A DNA stretch of 64,000 nucleotides from Cyanobium sp. Cruz CV13-4-11 (GCF_024346055.1 NZ_JAGQCH010000010.1:1-64000); one strand, 5' to 3'. Positions 37,391 to 46,676 are shown, counted from the first letter of the stretch. Translations and numbers: made by a program. The notes: generated by a model from the letters alone, not told the origin.

Positions 37391-38976
37391 CAGAGGGTGA
37401 CCGGATGGGCGGCCTGGATGCCGTTGATGCCGTGGATCACCGCCAGCAGGCTGGGGGGGATCGGGTCGTCCAGGCTCAGGACCATCACGGCGTCGCCCCG
37501 CACGATGCGGCGCCCCACCTGCATCGAGGCGATGTTGACGTTGTGCTCGCCGAGCAGGGAGCCCAGGTGGCCGATGATGCCGGGCATGTCCCGGTGGCGG
37601 GTGAAGAGCATGTGACGGCTCGGCGTCACGTTGACCGGGAATTCGTCGATGGTGGTGATGCGCAGTTCCCCGTCGGTGAACACCGCGCCGGTGACGCTGT
37701 GGTTACCCCGGGGGCTGCGGGAGCTGAGCTGGAGTGAACCGCCGGCGAAGTCGCGGCTGGCGTCGTCCTTCACCTCGAGCACATGGATGCCGCGTTCCTT
37801 GGCTTCCAGGGTGGCGTTGACGTAGTTGATGCTGTCCCCCAGGGCGGCCGAAAGGATGCCCTTGAGGGCGGCCACCACCAGGGGCTGGGCGGGATGGGAG
37901 GCGAATTCCCCCTGCAACCGCACCTCCAGCTCGCTGATCTGGCCGCCGGCCAGTTGGCTGAGCAGCAGGCCGAGGGTTTCGGCCAGCTGCAGATGGGGCT
38001 TGAGCAGCTCCATCACCTCGGGGGTCAGGCCGGGGATGTTCACGGCGCTGCGGGCCGGCAGGCCGAGCAGCACGTCCCGGATCTGCTCGGCCACATCGAT
38101 CGCCACGTTCTCCTGGGCTTCCTCCGTGGAGGCCCCCAGGTGGGGGGTGAGGATCAGGCGCTCCTTGACCAGTCGCAGGGGTGAATCGGCCGCCAGCGGC
38201 TCTTTGGCGTACACGTCGATGGCGGCGCCGGCGATCACCCGGTTCTCGACCGCGTCGGCCAGGGCCTGTTCATCGATGATGCCGCCGCGGGCGCAGTTCA
38301 CCAGCCGGGCCGTGGGCTTCATCGTGGCCAGCAGCGCCGCGTTGACCAGGTTCTCGGTGTCGGGCGTGCGGGGCAGGTGCAGGCTGACGTAGTCGGCTTC
38401 GGCGAACAGCTGGGGCAGTGGCAGCAGGCGCACCTGGAGCAGCTGGGCCCGTTCGGCGGAGATGAAGGGGTCGTAGGCGGCCACGTCCATGCCCAGGGCC
38501 CGGGCGACGCGGGCCACGTGGGAGCCGATCTTGCCGAGGCCCACCACGCCCAGGGTTTTCTTGTAGAGCTCGTTGCCCACGTAGGACTTGCGGTCCCAGC
38601 CGCCGGCCATGGTGCTGGCGTGGGCGTGGGGCACGTGCCGCGACAGGGAGAGCATCAGCGCCAGGGCGTGCTCGGCGGCGGCGATCGTGTTGCCCTCCGG
38701 GGAGTTGACCACGATCACACCGCGCCGGGTGGCGGCGGGCACGTCGACGTTGTCGACGCCGACGCCGGCGCGGCCGATGATGCGCAGCTTGGTGGCGGCC
38801 TCGATCACCTCGGCGGTGACCTGGGTGCCGGAGCGGATCATCAGGCCGTCGTAGTCGCCGATGCAGCCCACCAGCTGCTCCGGGCTGAGGCCCGTGCGCA
38901 CGTCCACCTGGGCCACCTGGGAGAGGATGTCGATCCCCGCCTGGTCGATGGGATCAGAGACCAGAACCTTCGTCAT
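37390..38976 (-). CDS. serA: D-3-phosphoglycerate dehydrogenase
   Basis: First step of serine synthesis. N-terminal MTKVLVSDPIDQAGIDIL, the NAD-binding site LGVVGLGKIGSHVARVARAL, catalytic region NCARGGIIDEQALADAV and HLGASTEEAQENVA, then an intervening domain and a C-terminal ACT domain (HRDMPGIIGHLGSLLGEHNV). 528 residues, the long bacterial form, likely feedback-inhibited by serine through ACT. Confidence 0.96.
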   Translation of the reverse strand: MTKVLVSDPIDQAGIDILSQVAQVDVRTGLSPEQLVGCIGDYDGLMIRSGTQVTAEVIEAATKLRIIGRAGVGVDNVDVPAATRRGVIVVNSPEGNTIAAAEHALALMLSLSRHVPHAHASTMAGGWDRKSYVGNELYKKTLGVVGLGKIGSHVARVARALGMDVAAYDPFISAERAQLLQVRLLPLPQLFAEADYVSLHLPRTPDTENLVNAALLATMKPTARLVNCARGGIIDEQALADAVENRVIAGAAIDVYAKEPLAADSPLRLVKERLILTPHLGASTEEAQENVAIDVAEQIRDVLLGLPARSAVNIPGLTPEVMELLKPHLQLAETLGLLLSQLAGGQISELEVRLQGEFASHPAQPLVVAALKGILSAALGDSINYVNATLEAKERGIHVLEVKDDASRDFAGGSLQLSSRSPRGNHSVTGAVFTDGELRITTIDEFPVNVTPSRHMLFTRHRDMPGIIGHLGSLLGEHNVNIASMQVGRRIVRGDAVMVLSLDDPIPPSLLAVIHGINGIQAAHPVTL

Positions 38977-39063
38977 GTCCGGCAGCGGTGCGGGGGGCGG
39001 GGGGTACGCCCCCAGGGGGGCAGGCCGGAGGTGCAGTGTAGAGAGCGGTGCGGAGACGAGCCC

Positions 39064-39567
39064 ATGTCCTTGAGTGTGGTGGTCGTGCTGGACGACCGCG
39101 ATCGCCTGCAGGCCTTGCGGGAACGCTTACTGGCGCTGCAGCCCGCCCCGACCCGGGTGCTGGCGATCGGCAGCGGTGAGGCGACCATGTCGGACGTGGA
39201 GCGGCTCGATCCGGCCACGGCCCGGCGGCGGCGGCAGCAGTCGATGGTCCGCTGGCTGTTGCCCTTCGGCTTTCTGGCCGGACTCACCTTCACCCAGATC
39301 ACCGACCTGCACACCTTCAGCTTCGCCGGGGCCTACGGAGAACCGCTGATCGGCGGCCTGCTGGGCATGGGCTCCGGCTGGATGGGCAGCTTCGCCGCCG
39401 CCGCCAGTGTCAGCTCCGAGGAGGACGACCGCATCCGCATCCTGCGCAACCGGCTCGACGAAGGCTGCTGGTTGCTGCTGCTGGAGGCCCCCGCCGGGAG
39501 CGAGATCCCCTGGACCACCATCCAGCTGGCACGACCGAAGGCGGTCGTGCGGCTGGACGACACCTGA
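39064..39567 (+). CDS. Membrane-associated hypothetical protein
   Basis: The 167-residue product has an N-terminal alpha/beta stretch (MSLSVVVVLDDRDRLQALRE), a basic RRRRQQSMVRW, one or two membrane segments (LLPFGFLAGLTFTQITDL; GLLGMGSGWMGSFAAAASV) and a C-terminal domain (LRNRLDEGCWLLLLEAPAG). The central Gly-rich membrane part and flanking cytosolic domains occur in unnamed cyanobacterial proteins. It diverges from serA and precedes the PSII S4 gene by 12 bases. Function unknown. Confidence 0.7.
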   Translation: MSLSVVVVLDDRDRLQALRERLLALQPAPTRVLAIGSGEATMSDVERLDPATARRRRQQSMVRWLLPFGFLAGLTFTQITDLHTFSFAGAYGEPLIGGLLGMGSGWMGSFAAAASVSSEEDDRIRILRNRLDEGCWLLLLEAPAGSEIPWTTIQLARPKAVVRLDDT

Positions 39568-39579
39568 GCCGCTGGCGCC

Positions 39580-40353
39580 ATGCTTCCACGACGGGACCTG
39601 TTGGCAGGAAGCCGCCAGCCGGAGGCCCTCGAAGGCCTGTTCAGCCTGGCGGAAACGGTCCTGCGCACCTGGGAGCCCCAGGTGAGTGGATTTCTGGACG
39701 CCGTCGTCTGGGAGGAGGCCGAGGCCAGGCTCGGTGCCCTCAGTGAGCTGAGTCTGGCCAGCGACGGCGGTCACCCCGGCGCCGAACGCCGCTGCCTGCT
39801 GCTGGCTCGGGCAGGCCAGGAGCCCGTGCCTCCCGTCCTGACGGGGCTGGAGATCAGCGGCAATTTTCTTTTCGATCCCGCCACTGCTGCCGACATGCTC
39901 GAGGGGCTGGCCCGCTCCGGTGCCAGCGCGGCGGAGTGGGGCGATCTGTGGCTGCGGGGTGATCGGGGCGCTCAGGCCATCGTCACGGCGGCCCTGGCCG
40001 CGAGGCTGGATGGGGGCGAGGGCGTGGTGCGCACGGTGCCGGTGCGCTTCGAGGCCCGCCCCATCGAGGTGCTGCAGCTCCCGGCCCGGCGCCTGCCCCG
40101 CCAGCTGACCACGGTGGAAGCCTCCCTGCGGCTGGATGCCCTGGCGTCAGCCGGTTTCGGCCTGTCCCGCAACCGCATGGCCAACCTGATCCGCCAGGGG
40201 GCCGTGCGCATCGACTGGACCGTGGTCAGCAGCCCCAGCCAGCCGCTGGCCGTGGGGTCGCGGGTCCAGCTGGAGGGGCGGGGGGAGCTGGAGGTGCTGG
40301 CGATCGATCCCACCAAGCGGGAGCGCTTCCGGATCCGGATGGAGCGCCATTGA
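39580..40353 (+). CDS. Photosystem II S4 domain protein
   Basis: Matches the cyanobacterial/plastid PS II S4 family: LFSLAETVLRTWEPQVSGFL near the start, the core ISGNFLFDPATAADMLEGL and the C-terminal S4 RNA-binding domain VEASLRLDALASAGFGLSRN, then RQGAVRIDW. 257 residues. The family is tied to photosystem II function or assembly by comparative studies, and the S4 domain suggests RNA binding. Confidence 0.88.
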   Translation: MLPRRDLLAGSRQPEALEGLFSLAETVLRTWEPQVSGFLDAVVWEEAEARLGALSELSLASDGGHPGAERRCLLLARAGQEPVPPVLTGLEISGNFLFDPATAADMLEGLARSGASAAEWGDLWLRGDRGAQAIVTAALAARLDGGEGVVRTVPVRFEARPIEVLQLPARRLPRQLTTVEASLRLDALASAGFGLSRNRMANLIRQGAVRIDWTVVSSPSQPLAVGSRVQLEGRGELEVLAIDPTKRERFRIRMERH

Positions 40354-40420
40354 GGCCTCGGGCCCGAAGTTGACAGGAGGGAAGGCCGGCGAGTAGGAAA
40401 AGTCGTAGGAAGAAGCGGAT

Positions 40421-40478
40421 CCAACGGATTTCCCGTTGGCGAAGTTACGACAACCATTCCTCTCGATCTTCATCGAGA
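40421..40478. other. Two consecutive hairpins ahead of tRNA-Val
   Basis: CCAACGG (40421-40427) pairs with CCGTTGG (40433-40439), and TCTCGAT (40461-40467) pairs perfectly with ATCGAGA (40472-40478), each with a 4-5 base loop. Neither is followed by a T run. They may be an attenuated terminator for the PSII S4 gene, part of the tRNA leader, or a small RNA. Confidence 0.35.
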
Positions 40479-40517
40479 TGACAGTCGATTTCCCCACACC
40501 TCGGTGATCCCGGCAAC

Positions 40518-40589
40518 GGGCGATTAGCTCAGAGGTAGAGCACTACCTTGACACGGTAGGAGTCACTGGTTCGATTCCAGTATCGCCCA
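40518..40589 (+). tRNA. tRNA-Val (GAC)
   Basis: A complete 72-nt cloverleaf: acceptor GGGCGAT/ATCGCCC with discriminator A at 40589, D stem GCTC/GAGC, anticodon stem CTACC/GGTAG with loop TTGACAC giving anticodon GAC, and T arm ending with GGTTCGATTCC. CCA is not encoded. It reads GUC/GUU valine codons. Confidence 0.97.
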
Positions 40590-40686
40590 TCTTCCGATCT
40601 ATTCATTACTTGCGAATCGGCCACGGTTGAGGTCGATGTGCGCTTCGCTGCTACCCTCGGCCGATCGTGGTTGAGAGCCTGCCAGC

Positions 40687-42093
40687 GTGAGCCCCAATGA
40701 GGCCAATCCACCCCTGTCCTGCACGGTGGTGGTGGGCCTTGGCCGATCGGGACTGGGGGCCGCCCGGTTGCTTCGCGCCCGCGGCGAGACGGTGGTGGTG
40801 ATCGAAAGTGGCGACTCCCCGGAGCTTCGGGCTCGGGCCGCCGAGCTGGAGAACGAGGCCATCGCGGCGCGCCTGGGGGTGCCCCTCCGCGTCGAGGCGT
40901 TCCAGGCCCTGCCCCTGCCACCGTCCGTTGTGGTGGTGAGTCCGGGGATCGCCTGGAACCATCCGGTGCTGGAGGAGCTGCGCGGCCAGGGGGTGCAGGT
41001 GCAGGGGGAGATCGTGCCCGCCTGGCAGGCCAGCCGGGATGTGCCCTGGATCGGCATCACCGGCACCAATGGCAAGACCACCGTCACCTGCCTGGTGCAC
41101 CACCTGCTGGAGCAGGGCGGCAAGGATGCGCCGCTCTGCGGCAATGTCGGCATCTCCGCCGCCGAGGTGGTGCTGCAGCGCCGACTGGAGCAGGGCCCCC
41201 GTCCCGACTGGTTGGTGGTGGAACTGAGCAGCTACCAGCTGGAGGCGGCGTCGGCGGTCGCCCCCGCCATCGGTGTCTGGACCACCCTCACCCCCGACCA
41301 CCTCGAGCGCCACGGAACCCTGGCCGCCTACCGGGCCATCAAGCGGCGCCTGCTGGAGAACGCGCTGATCCGCATCCTCAACGCCGACGACCCCGACATC
41401 CGCCGCCATGCGGACACCTGGGACCACGCCGACTGGATCACCGCCGGGCCCAAAGAAGCCCTGCCGGCGGGCCTCGATCCGCTGCTCTGGATTGACGAGC
41501 ACGACATGGTGCAGGGGCGCCAGGGGCCCCTGTTCCCCGCCAGCGCCCTGGCGATGCCCGGGGCCCACAACCGCCAGAACCTGCTGCTGGCGGTGGCGGT
41601 GGGGCTCCATGCCGGCCTGGAGCCGGCGGCGATGGAGACCGCCTGCCGCTGCTTCCCCGGCGTGCCGCACCGGTTGGAGCGCCTGCGCCAGCTGAACGGC
41701 ATCACCTGGTTCAACGACAGCAAGGCCACCAATTACGATGCCGCCGAGGTGGCCCTGCGGGCCCTGGATGGACCCTTGGTGGTGCTGGCCGGTGGTCAAT
41801 CGAAGCAGGGGGATGCAGCGGCCTGGCTGGAGCAGCTCCAGCAGCGGGCGGCGGCGGTCGTGCTGTACGGCGCGGCCCGGGAGGAATTCACCGGCCTCCT
41901 GCACACCAGCGGTTTCGCTGGTGTGGTGCGGCAGGTGGAGGATCTCGAGGCTGCGGTCTCCCTGGCCGCCAGCCTGGCTCCGGAGCTCGACTGCCAGGGG
42001 GTGTTGCTGTCCCCGGCCTGTGCCAGCTTCGATCAATACACCAGTTTCGAAGCCCGCGGCGACCACTTCCGCCAGCTGGTGCTGTCCCTCTGA
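40687..42093 (+). CDS. murD: UDP-N-acetylmuramoyl-L-alanine:D-glutamate ligase
   Basis: Adds D-Glu to UDP-MurNAc-L-Ala in peptidoglycan synthesis. VVVGLGRSGLGAARLLRARG (UDP-binding domain), the ATP loop ITGTNGKTTVTCLVH, VVELSSYQLEAA and WFNDSKATNYDAA are diagnostic of MurD. GTG start at 40687; 468 residues. Confidence 0.95.
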   Translation: MSPNEANPPLSCTVVVGLGRSGLGAARLLRARGETVVVIESGDSPELRARAAELENEAIAARLGVPLRVEAFQALPLPPSVVVVSPGIAWNHPVLEELRGQGVQVQGEIVPAWQASRDVPWIGITGTNGKTTVTCLVHHLLEQGGKDAPLCGNVGISAAEVVLQRRLEQGPRPDWLVVELSSYQLEAASAVAPAIGVWTTLTPDHLERHGTLAAYRAIKRRLLENALIRILNADDPDIRRHADTWDHADWITAGPKEALPAGLDPLLWIDEHDMVQGRQGPLFPASALAMPGAHNRQNLLLAVAVGLHAGLEPAAMETACRCFPGVPHRLERLRQLNGITWFNDSKATNYDAAEVALRALDGPLVVLAGGQSKQGDAAAWLEQLQQRAAAVVLYGAAREEFTGLLHTSGFAGVVRQVEDLEAAVSLAASLAPELDCQGVLLSPACASFDQYTSFEARGDHFRQLVLSL

Positions 42094-42105
42094 GAGCGAA
42101 CATCC

Positions 42106-42573
42106 ATGGCCTGGTGGTTGATGAAAAGCGAGCCGGATGTCTACGGCATCCAGCATCTGCAGGCCGAGGGCACCACCCTCTGGGACGGGATCCGCAACTA
42201 CCAGGCCCGCAACTTCATGCGCGCCATGCAGAGCGGTGATCGCGCCTTTTTTTATCACTCCAATGTCAGTCCCCCCGGCATCGTCGGTCTGATGGAGGTG
42301 CTCGAAACGGGGCTGGTGGATCCCAGCCAGTTCGATCCCACGTCCAAGTACTTCGATCCGGCCTCCAAGCCCGAGGCCCCCCGCTGGGACTGTGTCCGTC
42401 TGGCCTATCGCGCCACGTTCCCGGCGATGCTGGGTCTTGATGCCCTGCGGGAGCATTTCTCGGTGGAGGAACTGGTGGTGGTGCGCCGGGGCAACCGCCT
42501 CTCGATCCTGCCGGTGGCTGATGCCAGCGCCGCGCGGATCTTCAGCCTGCTGGGGGTGGAGCCTGACGCCTGA
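42106..42573 (+). CDS. EVE domain protein
   Basis: The 155-residue protein starts MAWWLMKSEPDVYGIQHLQA and contains TLWDGIRNYQARNFMRAMQ and DRAFFYHSNVSPPGIVGLME, the EVE (PUA-like) fold of the Thy28 type, which recognises modified bases in DNA or RNA. It starts 12 bases after murD and is probably co-transcribed. The specific ligand is unknown. Confidence 0.92.
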   Translation: MAWWLMKSEPDVYGIQHLQAEGTTLWDGIRNYQARNFMRAMQSGDRAFFYHSNVSPPGIVGLMEVLETGLVDPSQFDPTSKYFDPASKPEAPRWDCVRLAYRATFPAMLGLDALREHFSVEELVVVRRGNRLSILPVADASAARIFSLLGVEPDA

Positions 42574-42589
42574 GGCGCCCCAGGCCAGC

Positions 42590-42844
42590 TCAGGCCGCCG
42601 GCGCCGAGAACGCCTGATGGCCCGGAAACAGGTTGGCCAGGTAGCAGCGGGTCACCCCCCGGTTGCGGATGCCGTTCTGCACCAGGAAGCCCGCCAGGGC
42701 GGCCTGGAAGAGCCGGTACTGGTCCCAGTTGGGGTGGCGCTCGATGAACTGCCGCATCGCCTCCAGCAGCGGTTCGGGCACCTCCGCCCGCAGGCTCACC
42801 AGCGACTCGGCCCCGTCCAACGGCAGGGTACTTAGGCGGGCCAT
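42590..42844 (-). CDS. DUF2811 family protein
   Basis: The 84-residue protein matches DUF2811: SLVSLRAEVPEPLLEAMRQF, then IERHPNWDQYRLFQAALAGF, ending with RCYLANLFPG. A start 12 codons upstream (42880) is possible but adds an unrelated lead. Convergent with the EVE gene. Function unknown. Confidence 0.85.
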   Translation of the reverse strand: MARLSTLPLDGAESLVSLRAEVPEPLLEAMRQFIERHPNWDQYRLFQAALAGFLVQNGIRNRGVTRCYLANLFPGHQAFSAPAA

Positions 42845-43141
42845 TGCGGACTCCAAGCAGCGCGTCAGCCACTTCTCCACACCGAAGGGGGAACGTCAAA
42901 CGGCGCCGGCTGCGGCGATGGGTCCCTGGTCTCAGGTTGAGACACAAGCCCTGGCAAGGCGTTGGGGCCGCCTCAGCCTTCACCAGCCAGGCGCCGCTGT
43001 GGTGGCCGTGATCTGTCAAGCCGGGGCGGCGGCCAGGACAGCTTCTCCCCAGCCGCGGCCAGCGGGCAGCCTCCGAGGGGGGGCGCCTGGGGAGAAACGG
43101 TGCAAAACGGAGCTGGCGGCTGTGGAATCCGCCAACGATCA

Positions 43142-43564
43142 TCAATCCTGATCCCCGCCATCCCGCTCAGCGGGTCTCAGGCGCTCCAGGGCCGCGGCGA
43201 ACGCGGCGCTGGCGGGGGCAGGCCAACCCCCTTCCATCCCCCGCCATCCGGGCTCCGGGGTGAGCACCAGGTGCAGCGACCAGTTGCCGCGATCCCCCCG
43301 CAGCCCCAGCCACAGCGACCCGCCGGCATTGGAGCGGGGATCGCCGATCGGCAACTCCAGTTCGATATCGATGGCCTCTTCCGCCATCAAGGTGCCGGCG
43401 AGGGCAAGATGCTGAGCGGTGAGCCGCCCGCTGGCCCGTTGCAGGGCGAGCAGTTCGGCGTCGGTGAGTTCGCAGGCCCAGCCCTCACCCCCGATCAGGG
43501 CGGTGTAGGGGCTGCGGGAGGGATCCACCACCAGCCGCCAGCCCTGACCTTCGCAGATCTCCAC
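43142..43564 (-). CDS. DUF1818 family protein
   Basis: The 140-residue product shows the DUF1818 layout: GQGWRLVVDPSRSPYTALIG, then GEGWACELTDAELLALQR, a MAEEAIDIELE segment and a C-terminal GWRGMEGGWPAPASAAF. GTG start at 43564, 25 bases after rpoZ, with which it is usually paired in cyanobacteria. Predicted soluble alpha+beta protein; function unknown. Confidence 0.85.
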   Translation of the reverse strand: MEICEGQGWRLVVDPSRSPYTALIGGEGWACELTDAELLALQRASGRLTAQHLALAGTLMAEEAIDIELELPIGDPRSNAGGSLWLGLRGDRGNWSLHLVLTPEPGWRGMEGGWPAPASAAFAAALERLRPAERDGGDQD

Positions 43565-43589
43565 CGGTCGGTCGAGGCATGGTCCCCGT

Positions 43590-43817
43590 TCAGCCGGGCA
43601 GCAGGTCGGGCTGGTCCTGCTCGTCGCTGAGTTCGACGATGGCCCGTTGCACGGGTTTGATCATGGAGTCATCGAGCAGGCCGTCGAAATCGTCGAAGCG
43701 GCGTTGCTTGGCCCGAAAAGCGATGCGAACGGTGGTCAGGTAGCGGTTGCTGGAGTGCCGGATCAGGCTCTCTCCTCTCTGGGCCAACTCCTTGGCGTTG
43801 AGTTCGCTGCTTGGCAT
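43590..43817 (-). CDS. rpoZ: RNA polymerase omega subunit
   Basis: 75-residue cyanobacterial omega: [20 protein letters not shown], then [20 protein letters not shown] (the conserved helix that clamps the beta' subunit). In cyanobacteria omega helps recruit the primary sigma factor. First gene of rpoZ-DUF1818, divergent from the Hsp70-like gene. Confidence 0.94.
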   Translation of the reverse strand: MPSSELNAKELAQRGESLIRHSSNRYLTTVRIAFRAKQRRFDDFDGLLDDSMIKPVQRAIVELSDEQDQPDLLPG

Positions 43818-43937
43818 GCGGACCTGATCATCAATTTCAACAGCGTAGTTCAGCCCCCCGTTCGCCCCACTTCAAATGTCACGGCCTAGAAGGGGGCCAC
43901 CCGTGCCCCTGCGCCAACACCGCACCCCCTCCGACCC

Positions 43938-45491
43938 ATGAGCGGCACCCTCGCCATCGACCTGGGCAGCAGCACCACCGTGGTGGCCTGGCAGGACAGC
44001 CAGGGTCCCCCCGGGCTGCTGCCCCTGCCCCCCTACAGCTGCGGCGACCCCTGCGTGGTGCCCAGCCTGCTGTGGCTGGAGAGCCCCGAGGCCGATCAGC
44101 CCCTGATCGGCCGCCAGGTGCTGGAGGCGGCCCTGGCCGATGGCGACCATCCCGGCCTCTGCCGGGATTTCAAGCGCCACATCGGCGCCCCGGCGACGGG
44201 CCCATCGCCGGGCTGGCTCACCGCTGAGCGGGCCGGTGCCCTGCTGCTGCAGGGGCTCTGGCGGGCCCTGCCGCCGGAACTGGTGCCGGAACGGCTGGTG
44301 CTCACCGCCCCGATCGAGACCTACCGGGGCTACCGGGCCTGGCTGCAGCGGGCCAGCAGCGAGCTGGCGGTGCCGGAGCTGGCGCTGGTGGATGAGCCCA
44401 CCGCCGCCGCCATCGGTGCCGGCCTGCCCGCCGGCAGCCGGGTGCTGGTGGTGGACATGGGCGGCGGCACGATCGATCTCTCCCTGGTGGCCCTGGAGGG
44501 CGGTGAGGGGCGGGCCGCGCCGATCGCCCAGCTGCTGCGCTTCGCGGGACGGGATCTGACCCGCAGCACCCAGACCCTGCGCTGTGCCCGGGTGATCGGC
44601 AAGGCGGGTGTGGCCCTCGGTGGTCGGGACATCGACCGCTGGATCGCGGCCCACCTCTGCCCGGACGTTCCCGCCGACGGCGCCCTGCTGCAGCTCGCCG
44701 AGCGGCTCAAGTGCCAGCTCAGCGGCGCCCCCGAAGCCCGGCAGATCCAATCGACGGGGGGATCCTTCCGCGAACTGACCCTGAGCCGGCCGGCCTTCGA
44801 GCGGCTGCTGCAGGAGCGGGGACTGCTGCAGCTGCTCGATGGTCTGCTGGAGACGGTGCTGGCGGCGGCGCGCCGCGAAGGGCTGGGCCTGGCCGCCATC
44901 GACGCGGTGCTGCCGGTGGGGGGCAGCAGCCGGATCCCCCTGATCCGCCAGTGGCTGGAAAGCCGCTGTCCGGGCGTGCCCCTGCGCGGCGAGCGGCCCG
45001 TGGAGGCCGTGGCCCTGGGGGCCCTGGCCCTGACGCCCGGGGTGCGGGTGCGGGACGTGCTGGCCCGCGGCGTGTCCCTGCGCTGCTGGGACCGGCGCAG
45101 CAGCTGCCACCGTTGGCATCCCCTGTTCATGGCGGGCCAGAGCTGGCCCACCGAGCAGCCCCTGGAGCTGGTGCTGGCCTGCAGCCGGGATGGTCAGGAC
45201 CAGTTCGAGGTGGTTCTGGGGGAGCCCCTGCCCGAGGAGCGGGCCGAGGTGGTGTTCGAGGGGGGGCTGCCGGTGCTGCGGGAGCGGCCGGCGGGGGCGG
45301 CCCCGGTGCGGCCCTGGTCAACGCCGCCGCTGACCATCCCCCTGGCCTCCCCAGGCCGCCGTGGCGTCGACCGGCTGCGGCTGCGGTTTTCCATCGATGC
45401 CGAGGCCCAGCTCCTTGTTGACGGCGACGATCTGGAGTCCCCTGAAGGGGCTGAGAGCCTGGGGCCCCAACGCCTCGGTCCGGTGTGCTGA
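43938..45491 (+). CDS. Hsp70-family (DnaK-like) protein
   Basis: 517 residues with an actin/Hsp70 ATPase fold: phosphate-1 LAIDLGSSTTVVAWQD, DEPTAAAIGAGLP, phosphate-2 VLVVDMGGGTIDLSLV, and adenosine motif VLPVGGSSRIPLIRQWL. The C-terminal 130 residues are beta-rich but shorter and different from the DnaK substrate domain, and no EEVD-like end is present. It is thus a divergent Hsp70 relative rather than DnaK itself. The neighbour at 45504 is a TM protein with TPR-like repeats and may be its partner (inference). Confidence 0.88.
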   Translation: MSGTLAIDLGSSTTVVAWQDSQGPPGLLPLPPYSCGDPCVVPSLLWLESPEADQPLIGRQVLEAALADGDHPGLCRDFKRHIGAPATGPSPGWLTAERAGALLLQGLWRALPPELVPERLVLTAPIETYRGYRAWLQRASSELAVPELALVDEPTAAAIGAGLPAGSRVLVVDMGGGTIDLSLVALEGGEGRAAPIAQLLRFAGRDLTRSTQTLRCARVIGKAGVALGGRDIDRWIAAHLCPDVPADGALLQLAERLKCQLSGAPEARQIQSTGGSFRELTLSRPAFERLLQERGLLQLLDGLLETVLAAARREGLGLAAIDAVLPVGGSSRIPLIRQWLESRCPGVPLRGERPVEAVALGALALTPGVRVRDVLARGVSLRCWDRRSSCHRWHPLFMAGQSWPTEQPLELVLACSRDGQDQFEVVLGEPLPEERAEVVFEGGLPVLRERPAGAAPVRPWSTPPLTIPLASPGRRGVDRLRLRFSIDAEAQLLVDGDDLESPEGAESLGPQRLGPVC

Positions 45492-45503
45492 CGGCCAGGG
45501 ACG

Positions 45504-46418
45504 GTGGACGCCGACCAGGCTGCCCCTGCAACCGGGCGCCGGTGGCCGCCGTTGCATACAAAGGAGAGAGATTCGCCCCGCTGTCCCCCCTTGGCCCTCC
45601 GCCGGCACAGACTCCCGCGCTTCTGGCTGGCCATCACCCTGGGTTCGGTCGCCGCCGCCGTCGGACTGGGCTACTGGTGGGAGCGGCAGCTGCCCGTGCG
45701 CCTGGAGCAGGCCTCCGCCACCGGCCGTCTCGATGATTGCCTTCGCTACAGCGAGCAGCTGGCCGCCCTTAGCTGGCTGCCCGGCCGCACCCCCTTTGAT
45801 CGGGGCCGTTGTCAGCGGGCCAAGGCCGACCAGCTCTGGGGCCAGGAGAACTGGAGCGAGGCCCTGCGTCTCCAGCGCCAGGTGATCAACTCCAGGGCCG
45901 GCACCCCCGCCGACCGCGAGCGGCTCGCCCGTTGGCAGCGCCAGCTGCGGGCCGTGGCGATGAACCGCTTCCAGGCCGGTGATCTGCCGGGGGCCCTCGC
46001 GGCGCTCACGCCCCTGGGGGAGGAGCGCAAGGACGATGGCAGTTCCATGGGCGACGACCTCCAGGAGATCTGGAACCGCAACCGCTCCCAGCTGGAGCGG
46101 GCGACGCTTCTGGTCAAGCAGAAGCGCTGGTGGGAGGCGCTCGACAGCCTCAACCGCATCGACCACCCCTGGTGGCGCCAGCAGAGCGATCCCCTGCGGC
46201 TCGAGGTGAAAAAGGGCCTCGACCAGCTCAAGGGCAAGGACCGGGAGCACGACAGCCACGGCTCCCTGCCCCACACGGTCTCCGGCGAGAAGCTGGATGG
46301 CCTGGTGCAACGCCGCATCGCCGCCGGCATGGACGAGTGGCAGGCGTTCCAGGCGGCCTGCAAGGAGCTGGGGGGCCGGGTGGTCGAGGCCGGTCCCGAA
46401 AGCGCCTGCCAGCGCTGA
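45504..46418 (+). CDS. Single-span membrane protein with TPR-like repeats
   Basis: The 304-residue product has a basic N terminus, one membrane helix (LPRFWLAITLGSVAAAVGLG, about 37-56) and a long helical domain with TPR-like units (RLDDCLRYSEQLAALSWLPG; EENWSEALRLQRQVI-type; FQAGDLPGALAALTPLG; KQKRWWEALDSLNRI). GTG start 12 bases after the Hsp70-like gene, probably an operon. No family name recognised. Confidence 0.72.
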   Translation: MDADQAAPATGRRWPPLHTKERDSPRCPPLALRRHRLPRFWLAITLGSVAAAVGLGYWWERQLPVRLEQASATGRLDDCLRYSEQLAALSWLPGRTPFDRGRCQRAKADQLWGQENWSEALRLQRQVINSRAGTPADRERLARWQRQLRAVAMNRFQAGDLPGALAALTPLGEERKDDGSSMGDDLQEIWNRNRSQLERATLLVKQKRWWEALDSLNRIDHPWWRQQSDPLRLEVKKGLDQLKGKDREHDSHGSLPHTVSGEKLDGLVQRRIAAGMDEWQAFQAACKELGGRVVEAGPESACQR

Positions 46419-46430
46419 GCCCATGACAGG

Positions 46431-46676
46431 ATGGCTGCGCAGAGCCTCCCGGTGGACATGCAGCCAGGTGATCAGGTCAAGGTGAGCAGCAGCGTGGTCG
46501 TCTACAACCACCCCCAGCACCGGGGTGAAGCTTTCGACATGGAAGGGCAGCAGGGGGAAGTGTTCAACGTCCTGAACGACTGGAAGGGACGCCCCATCAG
46601 CCCGAATCTGCCGGTGGTGGTGGCCTTCGGCAAGTTCCGCGCCCACTTCCGCGAGGACGAACTGGCCACCGTCTGA
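46431..46676 (+). CDS. ftrV: Ferredoxin:thioredoxin reductase variable (alpha) chain
   Basis: 81 residues forming an SH3-like barrel: PGDQVKVSSSVVVYNHPQHR, DMEGQQGEVFNVLNDWKGRP, NLPVVVAFGKFRAHFREDEL. FtrV caps the catalytic FtrC subunit, which passes light-derived electrons from ferredoxin to thioredoxin through a [4Fe-4S] cluster. ATG at 46431, 12 bases after the TPR-like gene. Confidence 0.93.
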   Translation: MAAQSLPVDMQPGDQVKVSSSVVVYNHPQHRGEAFDMEGQQGEVFNVLNDWKGRPISPNLPVVVAFGKFRAHFREDELATV

